Assembly (NCBI GenBank): GCA_030015575.1
Contig: JASDDO010000019.1
Location: forward strand, 515,688,986-515,752,985
Reading direction: 5' to 3'
DNA from: Agapanthus africanus
Taxonomy: Eukaryota > Streptophyta > Magnoliopsida > Asparagales > Amaryllidaceae
Length of the DNA: 64,000 nt
Shown here: positions 25,117-35,890 of the stretch, in pieces
Numbering within the stretch: position 1 is the first letter of the stretch
Layout: each line of letters opens with the position of its first letter
Made by a program: the position numbers and the translations under genes
The notes under the pieces: model-generated
What the model was told of the DNA's origin: nothing
Seen by the model: only the letters and a program-made list of their open reading frames with translations
Database searches by the model: none

Positions 25117-26330
25117 GTTCCATTAGCGCCAGTTTGTAAAATTTTTGTTCCGCAATCGGCTACGTTTTGATGGTCAGGGTGCTGGCGTAACCCAACAGGG
25201 GTGATGATCAGTAGCGATGGCTGGATGGTCGGCTGATGGCGGCGGGGGCGAGGAACGGCGGCGACCATCAATAGTGTGGACAATCTGCGGGAGGTGGCAG
25301 TCACTGTCCAGTTAATGGTGGTGGCGTCTGATGGGGCAATTGATTTAAATTTTGATTTATTATGTATATTATGAAATTTAAGAAAATCTAGAGATACTTG
25401 GTGATTTGAAATTGATTGAGTTTCTCATTTTTATAATATAAATTGAATAATGAATTTTAAAATCCAAATTCCCATATTCTAAAATGCTAGTTTCTAGTGA
25501 CACTATTAAGCTAATTCCAAATTTGAATAACTTGGGACTAAAATGAATTTTCAAATTCCGGAATTACATTTTTGAATGAATCGAGACTAATGCATCCTAA
25601 ATGATTTCTAAAAGGTCTCCCAACTTGCCAAAAAGATTCTCTTTCTTTCACTCCGTTAAATGCCTAACGGAGTGATATCGGGGATAGGGTTTTAAACCTC
25701 CAAACCCTTCTCCTACATATAAAATCCCCAAATTCGGCTCTAAATCAAAATTAAGTTTAGGGTTTGCTCTATCAAAACTCAATTCGACATGCAAACATGA
25801 TCTTCTTGCTCAACCTTGTCTTCCCATGAACTAGTGGAATGCGATTATGGTCAGATTAGCGAGACAAGGATAAATGGAAAAGCTAAAACGATGGAGAGAA
25901 ATTAGGGGTAATTGAGGAGAGAGCATTGAAAAACATAAAAGATCGATTATCGAATAAAGTCGAAAGTAATTGAGGAGGTATTAGAAAATTCCTAACAGCT
26001 ACATTATCATTAGGATTGAAATCTTGTTGGAGTAGTAAATGTTAACAACTTAAAGGTTTAGGGAGTAAATAGTAATTATCAAATATTATGAACATTTTTA
26101 GTAATTAGACGATTTTTGAGGGGCAATTTTGTTAAAAACCCGCTAAAAGACTCCTTTTTACTTCATGTATAGTACATGCTGATCACGCGCAAATATCCTT
26201 GAATAAATTATATATTATAAACTGTAAAAAACATAAATAAACCAATATTAAATCATGAGCATCTCGCTAACTCCCAACGCCTCCTACATATCTAATTAAG
26301 CCGCCCAAACAAACCGACCCCTAATCGTCA
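25117..26330. other. Intergenic, upstream of the LURP-one gene
   Basis: AT-rich sequence with no supported gene. A short GC-rich stretch (25190-25320) has no sustained reading frame. A TATA-like ATATAAAAT at about 25717 and a telobox-like TTTAGGGTTTG near 25757 lie near each other but lead to no recognisable coding sequence. A hairpin CCGTTA/TAACGG occurs near 25654-25671. Confidence 0.5.
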
Positions 26331-26366
26331 CCACTTTTTAACCCGCCCTGTCGCTTTCATAACCGC

Positions 26367-26372
26367 CACGTG
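26367..26372 (+). promoter_or_regulatory. G-box / ABRE-like element
   Basis: CACGTG in the context GCCACGTGTCC, 41 bases upstream of the TATA box of the LURP-one-related gene. This hexamer binds bZIP and bHLH factors, and the ACGTGTC context is that of an abscisic-acid response element. Function here is inferred only. Confidence 0.55.
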
Positions 26373-26412
26373 TCCTTCCCACCCTCCAGGGGCATCTTCG
26401 TCCACAAAATCA

Positions 26413-26420
26413 TATAAATA
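26413..26420 (+). promoter_or_regulatory. TATA box of LURP-one-related gene
   Basis: TATAAATA, 76 bases before the ATG at 26496. This predicts a transcription start near 26445-26450 and a 5' UTR of about 50 bases. Confidence 0.7.
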
Positions 26421-26495
26421 CACCCTCAACACAATCCCTCCACAACCTGCAGCCCATAAAAAATTCGTCCGAACTTTTCAATATTTTATTCGGGG

Positions 26496-28146
26496 ATGCC
26501 AAAGGCCAAGGTTCACCCCAACGCCTCACCGTCGCCGTTAGACTTGACTTCCGTTAAGGACGTTGGGAAAGAGGAGGTGATGACGGTGTGGAGGAAATCG
26601 CTGCTGTTTAACTGCGAGGGGTTCACGGTGTTTGACGGAAAAGGGGACCTCCGTTATCGTGTGGATAATTATTCGGAGGGGCGTAAAAGAGAGATTGTGC
26701 TTATGGATGCTTCTGGCAAATCTCTGCTTACTATTAGAAAAAAGGTATATTTATTTTTTATTATTTATTTATTTTATTTTCTGGACTGTGTTGATCAATT
26801 TGTTATAAGTTTTCTTATCTATCTATTTAATCAACCTTTTTTGGCTGTAGATTTGAAATTTAAGATATGAATTTAGCTTGTATTCTTTTTCTCATTTATG
26901 TTTGATTCTATTTACTAAGATTGCGCAGGTCTTATTGAAAAGGTTTGTTGACTTAATTATTTTTAACGGATATATAATTCAGGTTTTGAATGGTTATACA
27001 GTAAGTAAAAACAAATCGAATCGAATAAGTTTAATAAAATTAAGGCCCCTTCACAGCTAAATTAGGCACAAAACTATAATAAAGTTTGATCGTCTCATCT
27101 TAAATCTAAGGTCAAAATTTCAAATTCCTTTCATTTTTTTTTCTTTCATGATGTGGGAAAAATGTAAATCAATTTTTTTATTTTTTAAAACTGTGAAATA
27201 AAAGGGTAACTCCATAATTTTTTTTAAGGTAAATTATTAAAAGAAAACCCGACAATGTTTTCCGCTGTCAAAAACCTCTGGCCCGATGATTCTCATCAAA
27301 ACCTCTTGGAAAAATTTCCCATCAAAAGCCCCCGCATTCAAAATCTGTAGAGGTTGTTTGTAATATTTTAGTTACCGCATGCATATTGCAGGAAGCTATA
27401 CAGATATCAGATATATCGGTTAGCTGCATACCTATCGCGGGAAACTAAATATTGGGAAACCTTTGAGGGCGGTTTTGACAAGATTCTTAAGGCTGGGTTT
27501 TTGGACTGAGGAAAAGTTTGGCAAGAGGTTTTTGACAATTTAACCTAGAAATATTATTGGTTACTAATATTCAAATTTTCCTATTTTTTGCGAATATATT
27601 AAACGTTGAAACTCTTAACCATACTTATAGTTGGCACAACGAGCAAGGGATGTGGATTATTTGGCGATTTTCATTAAATTTTTTGTTCTTGTGGAGCAGA
27701 AATTATTTGAGAAAATGTAGAGTAATTGTCCATGATACGCGTACTGTATGAATGAGTTTACATTACCTTGACTCGTTGCCTCGATTAACTTTAATTTGCA
27801 GAGACTGAGCCTCGTTGAAAATTGGCTAATCTACAATGGAGATGAATTGGTCAACCCTCTCTACTCAATCAACAAGCACGTGACGTTACGCCAATCCAAG
27901 GGGCTTGCTCACGTGACCCCACAGGGTGTACGTAGCCTCCACTCTTATACCATCAAAGGCTCATACGCGAACCGTACGTGTACGGTATACGACAACTTAT
28001 GTCGTCCGGTGGGAGAGGTCCGACATAAAGAGTGTGCTGCTGGTATCACTCTTGGAGGAGACGTGTTCCGTCTTGTTGTGCAACCGGGTTTGAATTTGCC
28101 GCTCGCGATGGCCATGGTCATCGTGCTGGAACAAATGTATAGATAG
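26496..28146 (+). CDS. LURP-one-related (LOR, DUF567) protein, two exons
   Basis: Predicted protein of 197 residues from exon 1 (26496-26744, 83 codons) and exon 2 (27802-28146, 114 codons plus TAG). The phase-0 intron is 1057 bp, with donor AAG|GTATAT and acceptor TTTGCAG|AG. The family has a Tubby-like C-terminal beta-barrel fold (Pfam DUF567). Motifs seen: VWRKSLLFNCEGFTVFD (about 31-47), EIVLMDASGKSLLTIRKK (66-83) joined over the splice to RLSLVENW, then KGSYANRTCTVYD and FRLVVQPG near the C-terminus. Length and start fit the family; the first 25 residues are Pro/Ser/basic and probably disordered. Some members are up-regulated in resistance to downy mildew, but the biochemical function is unknown. 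No stops or frameshifts, so it looks functional. It resembles the LOR8-like group from memory, which I have not verified. Confidence 0.9.
26745..27801 (+). other. Intron of the LURP-one-related gene
   Basis: 1057 bp, T-rich after the donor as usual in plant introns, with GT and AG ends. No gene or complete element recognised inside. Splicing restores the family's LLTIRRKRLSL-type junction, which is the main support for these boundaries. Confidence 0.85.
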
Positions 28147-29412
28147 TCATGGCTGTAAAGAAAGTAGTACGATATTGTAGTGACCTATAATTGCATCTCA
28201 AAATCATATGATTTGAAGAATCCTTTTTCCTGTGCGAGCAGCAGGCACAGGTTTTTTGAGATTTTCTAGATTTCTTATTTTTTTTCCTCTTCATGTCATT
28301 TTATTTTGAGATGTACATCATATGATTATAAAATTGAAGGGTAAAGAATATTATTTTAGAGTTGAAAACTCTTGTATAAGTATGGTTTACTATTCTTAAA
28401 AGAAAAATACTTTACCGAGTAATATGATGGATTTCTTATAAACTACCAGTTTGATGATTAGTTACGAAAGTGTGAACAAGAATACAAGTCATAAAATTGA
28501 GATTTGGTTTCCATCTTGTGGTCAATCACCCTATGCCTCATAATGTATCAAATTGGGTGGATAAAATATTTCTTTTTTTACAAAGCCATTAAGATATAGA
28601 TGTAGATTCTTGATGCACTCAAAGTGAATATGCAATGTAGACTGGTCTTACTCGATCAAAGATGCTTCATGAAATCTATCCAAGAATTCGGTGTTTAATC
28701 CGGTGTAAACCGTAAGATTGAAACAATGTGTTGAGATTGTCTCTGTCACAAAATTGAGATTTGAATCTTATTTTTTGTAAAATTGATTTTTTTATTGTGA
28801 AATTTATTAAGAAATAATATTTTATATTTGCAAGTAGATAGAAAACCACATAGATGGCAGGTGCAAAAAATCTAGTTCTATAATAAGCAAATTCTCATGT
28901 ACTCATGTGATAGGCAAATCCACTTTAATCAAATATTACTAAGTTTTGGCTATTACACATATGTATACTGGCATGATTTAAATAGAAGGCCCATTAAAGA
29001 GCCCAATACAGCAATTCTTCCATTGTAACGCAATTGAAGGATTTGCCCGTTTACTTTTAAAGGATGCGACCTTTGACTATTTGAAAAGTCCCCATCTATC
29101 AATCTGAGGTCCTTGAATCTTTATGTAAAGAGAATAACAGAAACTCAGAATTTATCATATTACAGAAACTTTCCTGTTAAACTTTTCCTCAAAACAGAGA
29201 ACACTATCCTCTCGTAACTTTCTCATTTCCAGATCGAATTCCGTAATTCCTTTTGCATTGTTTTCACTTTTTCGTACACTACAAGATTACGAGATCAAAA
29301 CCAAAACATCCCTTATGATTCGTACTTAACGAGATTCGGAAGGGCGGGAATGTCTTTGTTGGTACAATCCGTACGAGAAGTGGCAATACGTTCTTAGGAC
29401 AGCGTGGCTATC
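28147..29412. other. Intergenic, downstream of the LURP-one gene
   Basis: AT-rich, no supported gene. A perfect 14-bp palindrome AAATCATATGATTT lies at 28201-28214, 54 bases after the stop, and a related CATCATATGATTA occurs near 28317. No canonical AATAAA signal is evident close to the stop. The rest (28400-29400) holds nothing I recognise. Confidence 0.5.
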
Positions 29413-29420
29413 TGCGTGCC
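29413..29420. repeat. Target duplication of hAT-like element (left)
   Basis: TGCGTGCC, matching TGCATGCA at 40556-40563 in 6 of 8 positions, the length expected for hAT transposons. Confidence 0.55.
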
Positions 29421-29731
29421 CAGAGACGGAGCCAGGAATCAACAAGAGGGGGGACGGGCTAGAATCAAAGAAAATTATTAGCTGAGTGTACTATGATTAG
29501 ACTTCATATTATGTTAAAAAATATATGTAATTTGACTAATTTTTTTTATATATCTTAATAACAATTACAATTAATTAATTTAATACATTCATAAATGCTA
29601 CTCGTGGAATTTTATATATTCGAAACTTCAAAACTCATTGTAACATTTGAATATGCTATTTTAAGAGATAATTGTAGAGTTAAGAATTATCAACATGTGG
29701 GTTATCAAAACTAAGGTCATATTTCCCCCAA

Positions 29732-29736
29732 AGTAC
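29732..29736. repeat. Target-site duplication of element A (left)
   Basis: AGTAC, repeated exactly at 40178-40182. Confidence 0.95.
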
Positions 29737-30392
29737 TGTAAGTCCACGTTGCGACCCCCGGTTCTTACGGGGAGGCGGAAACGGTATAAAAATCAAATTT
29801 TATCGCAAGGGGCAACATGGACTAAGCAAAGTCGGGATCTTTGACTAAACTAAAACTAGTATACTTAGCTAAAGAGAGTTAGCTACTCGGATAGAGATGG
29901 TTATACCTAGCTTGTCTTGAACTCCTTCGTCTTCAAAGCTCCGATGGTGGTCCGATGGCTTCTTCTCGTCGTCTCCGTACGCCGAAGATAGATCCACCTG
30001 AAAGCTCCAACCTTTAGCTCCTTCTTCGTTCTTTGAAGAAACTAGTTCACTTGGTTTGCTAAACCTAGTGAACTAGAATGAGCAGAGAGGAAATAGAATG
30101 GGATTTTATCTATGGTTCTTGATTCTCAACTCATGAGACAAGAGAACCATAGATCAAGAGAGGGAGCAAGAGGTTGAGGGTGAGAGCAAGAGGAGAGCTC
30201 AAGAACAAGAGAGAGAATGAGCAAGAAAGAATGAGCAAGTATTTTGTCTCTCACCCTCTCATAATCCAAAGTGATCATAACTCATCATATCAAAAAAAAG
30301 TCTTATGTGATGGTTTGAAGCAACCATAACCTTATCATGTCATGCACTCATTTTACTCAAAAGAACAAGCAAGTAAAAGTCTTTGGCATGAA

Positions 30393-30412
30393 ATGATAAC
30401 CATGGTTATCAT
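30393..30412. repeat. 20-bp perfect palindrome in A LTR
   Basis: ATGATAACCA followed directly by its reverse complement, five bases before the GTCAAC array. Present in both A LTRs; the B LTR has an imperfect version near 3160-3180. Confidence 0.85.
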
Positions 30413-30416
30413 GATG

Positions 30417-30510
30417 GTCAACTAGTCAAGCCTAGTCAACCGGTCAACAAGTCAACAAAAGTCAACAAGTCAACAAAGTCAACAAGTCAACAAAAGTCAA
30501 CAAGTCAACA
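30417..30510 (-). promoter_or_regulatory. Array of 11 W-box-like GTTGAC(T/C) units
   Basis: Eleven GTCAA units spaced 8-10 bases apart. On the element strand ten read GTTGACT or GTTGACC, matching the W-box TTGAC(C/T) bound by WRKY factors; the second (30425) reads CTTGACT. The right LTR has the same eleven; element B has six. Four more such units lie near 30583-30610. The regulatory role is inferred. Confidence 0.55.
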
Positions 30511-31926
30511 ACCATATCACCATAATACTTAATTAATATAATAGTTAATCACATATCATATTCTCATTAGGGTTGAGCATAAAGTCAAAAAGTCAACGGT
30601 CAACTGTCAACAACCCTAATGAGAATCCGCTGCCTCTGCCTCCCTGTCAACTGTGCATACACACCCGCATCCGCGTTCCGAGGAACACGAATGCAAACTG
30701 GATAAATCCAATCCCATAAGGTACACTAGGATCTGGCTTAAACCAAAGCCCGCTAGTGTAAACTGTCCGGACACTGTACGTGCACAAGTGCACGGATGTG
30801 ACCGAACCCTGTCGCAAAACCATACGACCTGTCGCAATACCATGCGACCTCTACTCTTTTGCCTAAAGGCGAAAAGCTTTCTGTGTGGGACTCTAAAGAC
30901 TCGACACTACGCTGGCAGTGGGTTTAACCACAGACCGCAAGCGGCACTAGCTGTGCATAACGGTCCCCAGGTAATGCCGACAAGAAGACGGACGAGGCGA
31001 AACCCATCTGAACTCCTACTGAGCCTGAGTGTGACATTCTCCGTACAGTCTGGTCTGTTCGTCTGATACATCGCATGGCGGGCCTAGGGGGCGGTAAACG
31101 TCAGTCCCCCAATAGCGGTACAAGTCATGCCGGAGCGAAGCCCAAAACACCCTGAGATAACACTGGAAACCTACCAGTATATCTCGTTTGCCCTGGCCAG
31201 GGACTACTCGTGTAATGGCTCTCCTAGACACAGCGCGATGTCAACCCCCAATACCGGGAGAGACGAATCCTGTCTAACCGTCACTGCCTCCAAGTGCTTC
31301 GGGACTGCACCCAACCACCACCTGTTTGCACGACTCCTTTGAGCCGTGGTAGGGTAGTGATCAAAGTACAGTGGGAACACACCCGAGGCGAAGTGACAAT
31401 GTCAAGTCAGCGGACTAAGCTGTACTCATGTCACCTGGGAACTGATAACTGACGATAGGTATAATACCAACTAGTCAGTTCCCGACGAGTCCTGTCCAGT
31501 GTACCCGTAACCTAACGAGCACCCGCATACTATCTCAAGTACGACGTACTGACGGCTGTGGGACAGACCGTCTCCCACACTGGGATGAGAAGCGCATGCG
31601 CTGGTTTACTCCGGAGTATCGATGCCCTGTCTCGATAGTCCTGCGACCAGGGACCTGCATAAGGATGTGCTTATAGATTACCCAGCCCCACTAGTGTGAC
31701 GGCCATCACATCGCTGGTAATCAAGCAAAGATCCTAAGAGCTCTACTAATGTGTATAGGCGATATACTAAAATAAACACATGTACACATTGAAGTAGAAA
31801 CAAACCAAGTAGCATACTACTATTTTGAGCAAGATTGTATATACAAGGTGAATATCCCAAGCATCCATTAAGTAATATACAAACCAGTATGATACAGTAA
31901 TGGCCTCTAGGGCATATACACTAACA

Positions 31927-31942
31927 ATCTCCCACTTGCACT
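31927..31942 (-). other. Polypurine tract of element A
   Basis: Element-strand AGTGCAAGTGGGAGAT abutting the LTR. It overlaps the last codons of pol, whose TAG stop is at 31943-31941. Confidence 0.9.
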
Positions 31943-34900
31943 AAGGCCATGTACTGGCGTATCGAAGACCTATCATCTCGATCAGCCGCTCGAACTGAGT
32001 CTGGGGCAGGGCCTTGGTGAATGGATCAGCAGTGTTATCTTCTGAAGCGACTCTCCGAACCTCGATCTCCTGGCGATCTACGATCTCCCTGATCAGGTGA
32101 TACCGCCTTAAGATGTGCCTGGATCTCTGATGGGACCTGGGTTCCTTCGCTAAAGCTATAGCCCCGTTGTTGTCGCAATACAGAGGTATTGGATCAACAA
32201 TGGACGGAACCACCTGAATTTCTTTCAAGAACTTCCTCATCCAGACAGCTTCTTTTACGGCATCAGATGCAGCGATGTATTCCGCTTCCATCGTCGAGTC
32301 TGCAACGGTTTCCTGTTTGGAACTCTTCCAACACACCGCCCCTCCATTGAGGTAAAGACAAAACCCGACATGGACTTGGAATCATCCTTGTCACTCTGGA
32401 AGCTGGAGTCAGCAAAGGCCTCGATCTGGAGGTCTTTTCCGCCATACACCAAGAACATCTCCTTAGTCCTTCTCAGGTACTTGAGAATGTTCTTTACCGC
32501 TATCCAGTGTTTCTCCCCAGGGTTAGACTGATACCGGCTTACTACACTCAGTGCATAAGCTACATCCGGTCTGGTACACAACATCGCATACATTATAGAG
32601 CCTACCGCAGAAGCGTAGGGTATAATAGACATGCGATCCCTCTCCAAATCAGTCTTGGGAGACATCTCTTTAGAGAGGGTGATCCCGTGACAAGCCGGTA
32701 GGTTACCGCGCTTGGAATCTTCCATACTGAACCTCTTCAGTATGGTGTCGATGTACCTGGACTGTGAAAGTCCTAGTATCCTCTTGGATCTGTCACGGTA
32801 GATCCGGATACCCAGAATGTATGAGGCATCACCCAGGTCTTTCATGGAGAACCTGTGTGACAAGAACCCCTTGACAGATTGTAGCATAGGAATGTCATTT
32901 CCTATTAAGAGAATGTCATCCACGTATAAAACGAGGAATACTACAGTTCTCGCTACAAATCTACTATAGATACATGGTTCATCTGGATTTTTGATAAAGC
33001 CAAATTCCTTGACCGTCTCATCAAAGCAGATGTTCCAACTCCGCGACGCCTGCTTTAGTCCATAGATGGACTTAAGCAACTTGCACACCTTTCCGCTGCT
33101 CCCACTCTGAATGAAACCTTCTGGTTGGTCCATATAGACACACTCCTCTAAATTTCCATTTAGAAAAGCTGTCTTTACGTCCATTTGCCAGATCTCATAA
33201 TCGTGGAAGGCAGCAATGGCAAGAAGGATCCGAATGGATTTCAGCATGGCTACTGGAGAAAAGGTTTCGTCGTAGTCCAAGCCAGGTCTTTGACGAAAAC
33301 CCTTTGCTACCAGCCTAGCTTTATAGGTCTCAACCTGTCCATCTACACCAATCTTCCTTTTGAAGATCCACTTGCATCCTACGGGTTTTACCCCGTCTGG
33401 AGCAATGTCCAACGTCCATACCTTGTTGGTGTACATGGACTCCATTTCGGTCCGCATTGCATCCAGCCATTTCACTGAGTCAACGCTCTGAACGGCCTGC
33501 TGGAAGCTAGTAGGCTCATCATAATCTATGATGCAATCCTCTCTATCCCCGTCTATGAGAAAACCGTAGTATCTCTCGGGCGGATGAGTCTGCCTACTAC
33601 TCCTGCGGAGCGGCGTAGGAATGTCCTGTTCTGTTGAACCCTCTGGTTCCACTAAGCTTTCAGTAACAGTCTGTGGTTCTGGAACTTCTTCCAGTTCTAT
33701 TGTGCTCCCACTTATCTGGTTTTCCAAAAACTCAGTTTCCAAGAAGTAGGCATGCCGAGAAACAAGGACTTTTTGTTCCTCTTCACAGTAGAAGAAATAT
33801 CCTTTGGAATTCTTTGGATATCCCACAAACTTGCACTGTACTGAGCGTGCCTCGAGCTTGTCCGCATGCTGCTTTTTGACAAAAGCTGGACATCCCCATG
33901 TCTTAATATGCTTAAGATAGGGTCTCTTCCCACACCACATCTCATATGGTGTAGTAGGCACGGTCTTAGTAGGAACTCGGTTCAAAAGGTATGCGGCTGA
34001 TTCTAGCGCATATCCCCAGAATGATCGCGGTAACTCAGCGTTACTCATCATGGACCGCACCATATCCAATAGGGTGCGGTTCCGTCTCTCCGATACACCG
34101 TTATGTTGCGGGGTGTATGGAGGAGTAAGCTGAGAGAGAATTCCGTTCTCTTTTAAATAGTCCAGGAACTCGGCACTTAAGTATTCTCCACCTCGATCCG
34201 ATCTTAGAATCTTAATACTTTTGCCGGTCTGTTTCTCTACTTCATTCTTATACTCCTGGAATTTTCCAAAGGCCTCAGACTTATGTTTCATCAAGAAGAC
34301 ATAACCGTACCTTGAGAAGTCATCCGTAAAAGTAATGAAGTAAGAATGTCCGCTTCGGGCATGTGTAGACATTGGACCGCACACGTCACTGTGTACGAGT
34401 CCCAAGAGCTCGCTCGCTCTTACTCCTTGTCCAGTAAACGGAGTCTTTGTCATCTTTCCTTTGAGACAAGATTGACAAGTGGCATACGATTGATATTCGA
34501 ACGCATTCAAATATCCTTCTGTATGTAACTTAGTCAACCTTCTCTCATTGATGTGACCCAATCTACAATGCCATAAGAAAGTCTGATTCATTTCCGGAGA
34601 CTTTCTTTTGTGTGTATTCTGGACGTTGAAAATCTGTGGTTGGTTTAACACGTATATACCATTACTCAATGTACCTGACCCAATCAAAACTTGATTAAGG
34701 TGAATGTTTACAACATTACTTACAAACGCAAATTCATAACCTTCTTTAGAAACTAAAGATACAGAAATGATATTACAAGTTGCGTTGGGTACAAAAAAGC
34801 AATTACGCAAAACCAAAACATGTCCATCTGACATTCCCAGGTGATAGTCCCCCACGGCTTTAGCATCCATGCTAGCTCCGTTCGCAACTTTGAGGGTCAT

Positions 34901-35890
34901 GTCACCTGCCTTCAAAACCCTACGGTTTCTCAACGCCTGCAAAGAATTACAGATATGAGATCCTGATCCGGTATCCAATACCCAGGAAGTAGAGTTTATT
35001 GAAAGACAATTTTCAATAACATACACACCTGAAGCTGAAGCTGCAACCTGCTTCAATTCCTGTGTTCTGGCCTTCCAGGCCCTGCAATCATTCTTCCAGT
35101 GTCCTTTCTTATGACAATAGAAGCATTCTTCCTTATCCACAAGCTTCCCCGCTATCTTTGTTGCTTTACCTTTTCCCTTCGTATCCACTTTACTAACACC
35201 GCCCCTTGGTTTGGCGGGGGCCTTCTTCTTCTTTCCCTTGGCTTTCGCCTTGGACCTAGAAGAAGATGATCCTCCTACAAACAAAGTGGATGTATCCCTA
35301 CCTTTCTGTAGGGTGCCCTCTGCGCTCCTCAGCATGTTGAGGAGCTCTGAAAGTTCAACCTCTTTTTCTTGTAAGTTGAAGTTCAGTATAAACTGGGCGT
35401 AAGTGGAAGGAAGGGACTGGAGAACTATATCCGTATATAGCTCACTCTCCAATGTGATCCCTAGGTCAGCGAGCTCCTCAATGAAGCCGATCATCTTTAG
35501 CACGTGCTCGGCTACTGATGATCCGACGACCATTCTTGTCGAAAATAACTTTTTCGACGCTTCGTATCTTGCGATACGTGATTGCTCTCCATACAGTTCT
35601 TTTGTATGGAGCAATATGGACTCCATGTCCATATTCTCATGCCTCCTCTGATGTTCGTTGTCCATCGAGGCAAGCAGGAGGCACTTGGCCTTCGCGCTAT
35701 CAATCTCCCAAGTCTTGCGGATTTCCTTATCCGCGACACTGGAAGTTGGACCAGGGACAGGGGGAGCTTTGGTGGTAAGAAGATACCCCAGCTTGTCATA
35801 AGTGATTGCTATCTTGACATTCCTGAGCCAATCTTTGTAGTTTGGCCCTGTCAGTTTGTTTTTATCTAGGAGTAACTTAAGTCCAGTCAT
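31941..35890 (-). pseudogene. gag-pol polyprotein of element A, one frameshift
   Basis: Single copia polyprotein, about 1316 residues if read through one missing base. Start chosen at ATG 35890-35888 (MTGLKLLLDKNK), since the frame upstream has no ATG. In order: gag (1-250) with the CX2CX4HX4C knuckle CFYCHKKGHWKNDC (about 256-269); protease DTGSG (about 306); integrase HHCC finger (H441, H446, C472, C475) and D502, D565, E601; reverse transcriptase with D904 and YVDD (989-992); RNase H with TMEAEY and LYCDNN. Compared with E, one base is lost between 32350 and 32351, just after GFVFTSM, shifting the frame through RNase H. The following frame (to TAG 31943-31941) is otherwise open. All catalytic motifs upstream look intact, so gag, protease, integrase and RT could still be made. 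Confidence 0.93.

Larger units (their letters stand above)
29737..31926 (-). repeat. 3' LTR of element A
   Basis: 2190 bp, TG...CA, paired with 37988-40177. Contains the GTCAAC array (30417-30510), a 20-bp perfect palindrome (30393-30412) and the LTR core block (about 31040-31135). Confidence 0.95.

Noticed and set aside
25700..25860. Second host promoter and gene (TATA-like box plus telobox)
   Set aside because: No coding sequence with sustained frame or family motif follows in either direction.
30417..30510. CRISPR-like short repeat array
   Set aside because: Units are 8-10 bases with no unique spacers and lie in a plant LTR; they fit transcription-factor sites.
30653..31066. 137-residue plus-strand frame, repeated at 38904-39317
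   Set aside because: Antisense to element A inside its LTRs, identical only because LTRs are copies. In B the equivalent sequence is broken.
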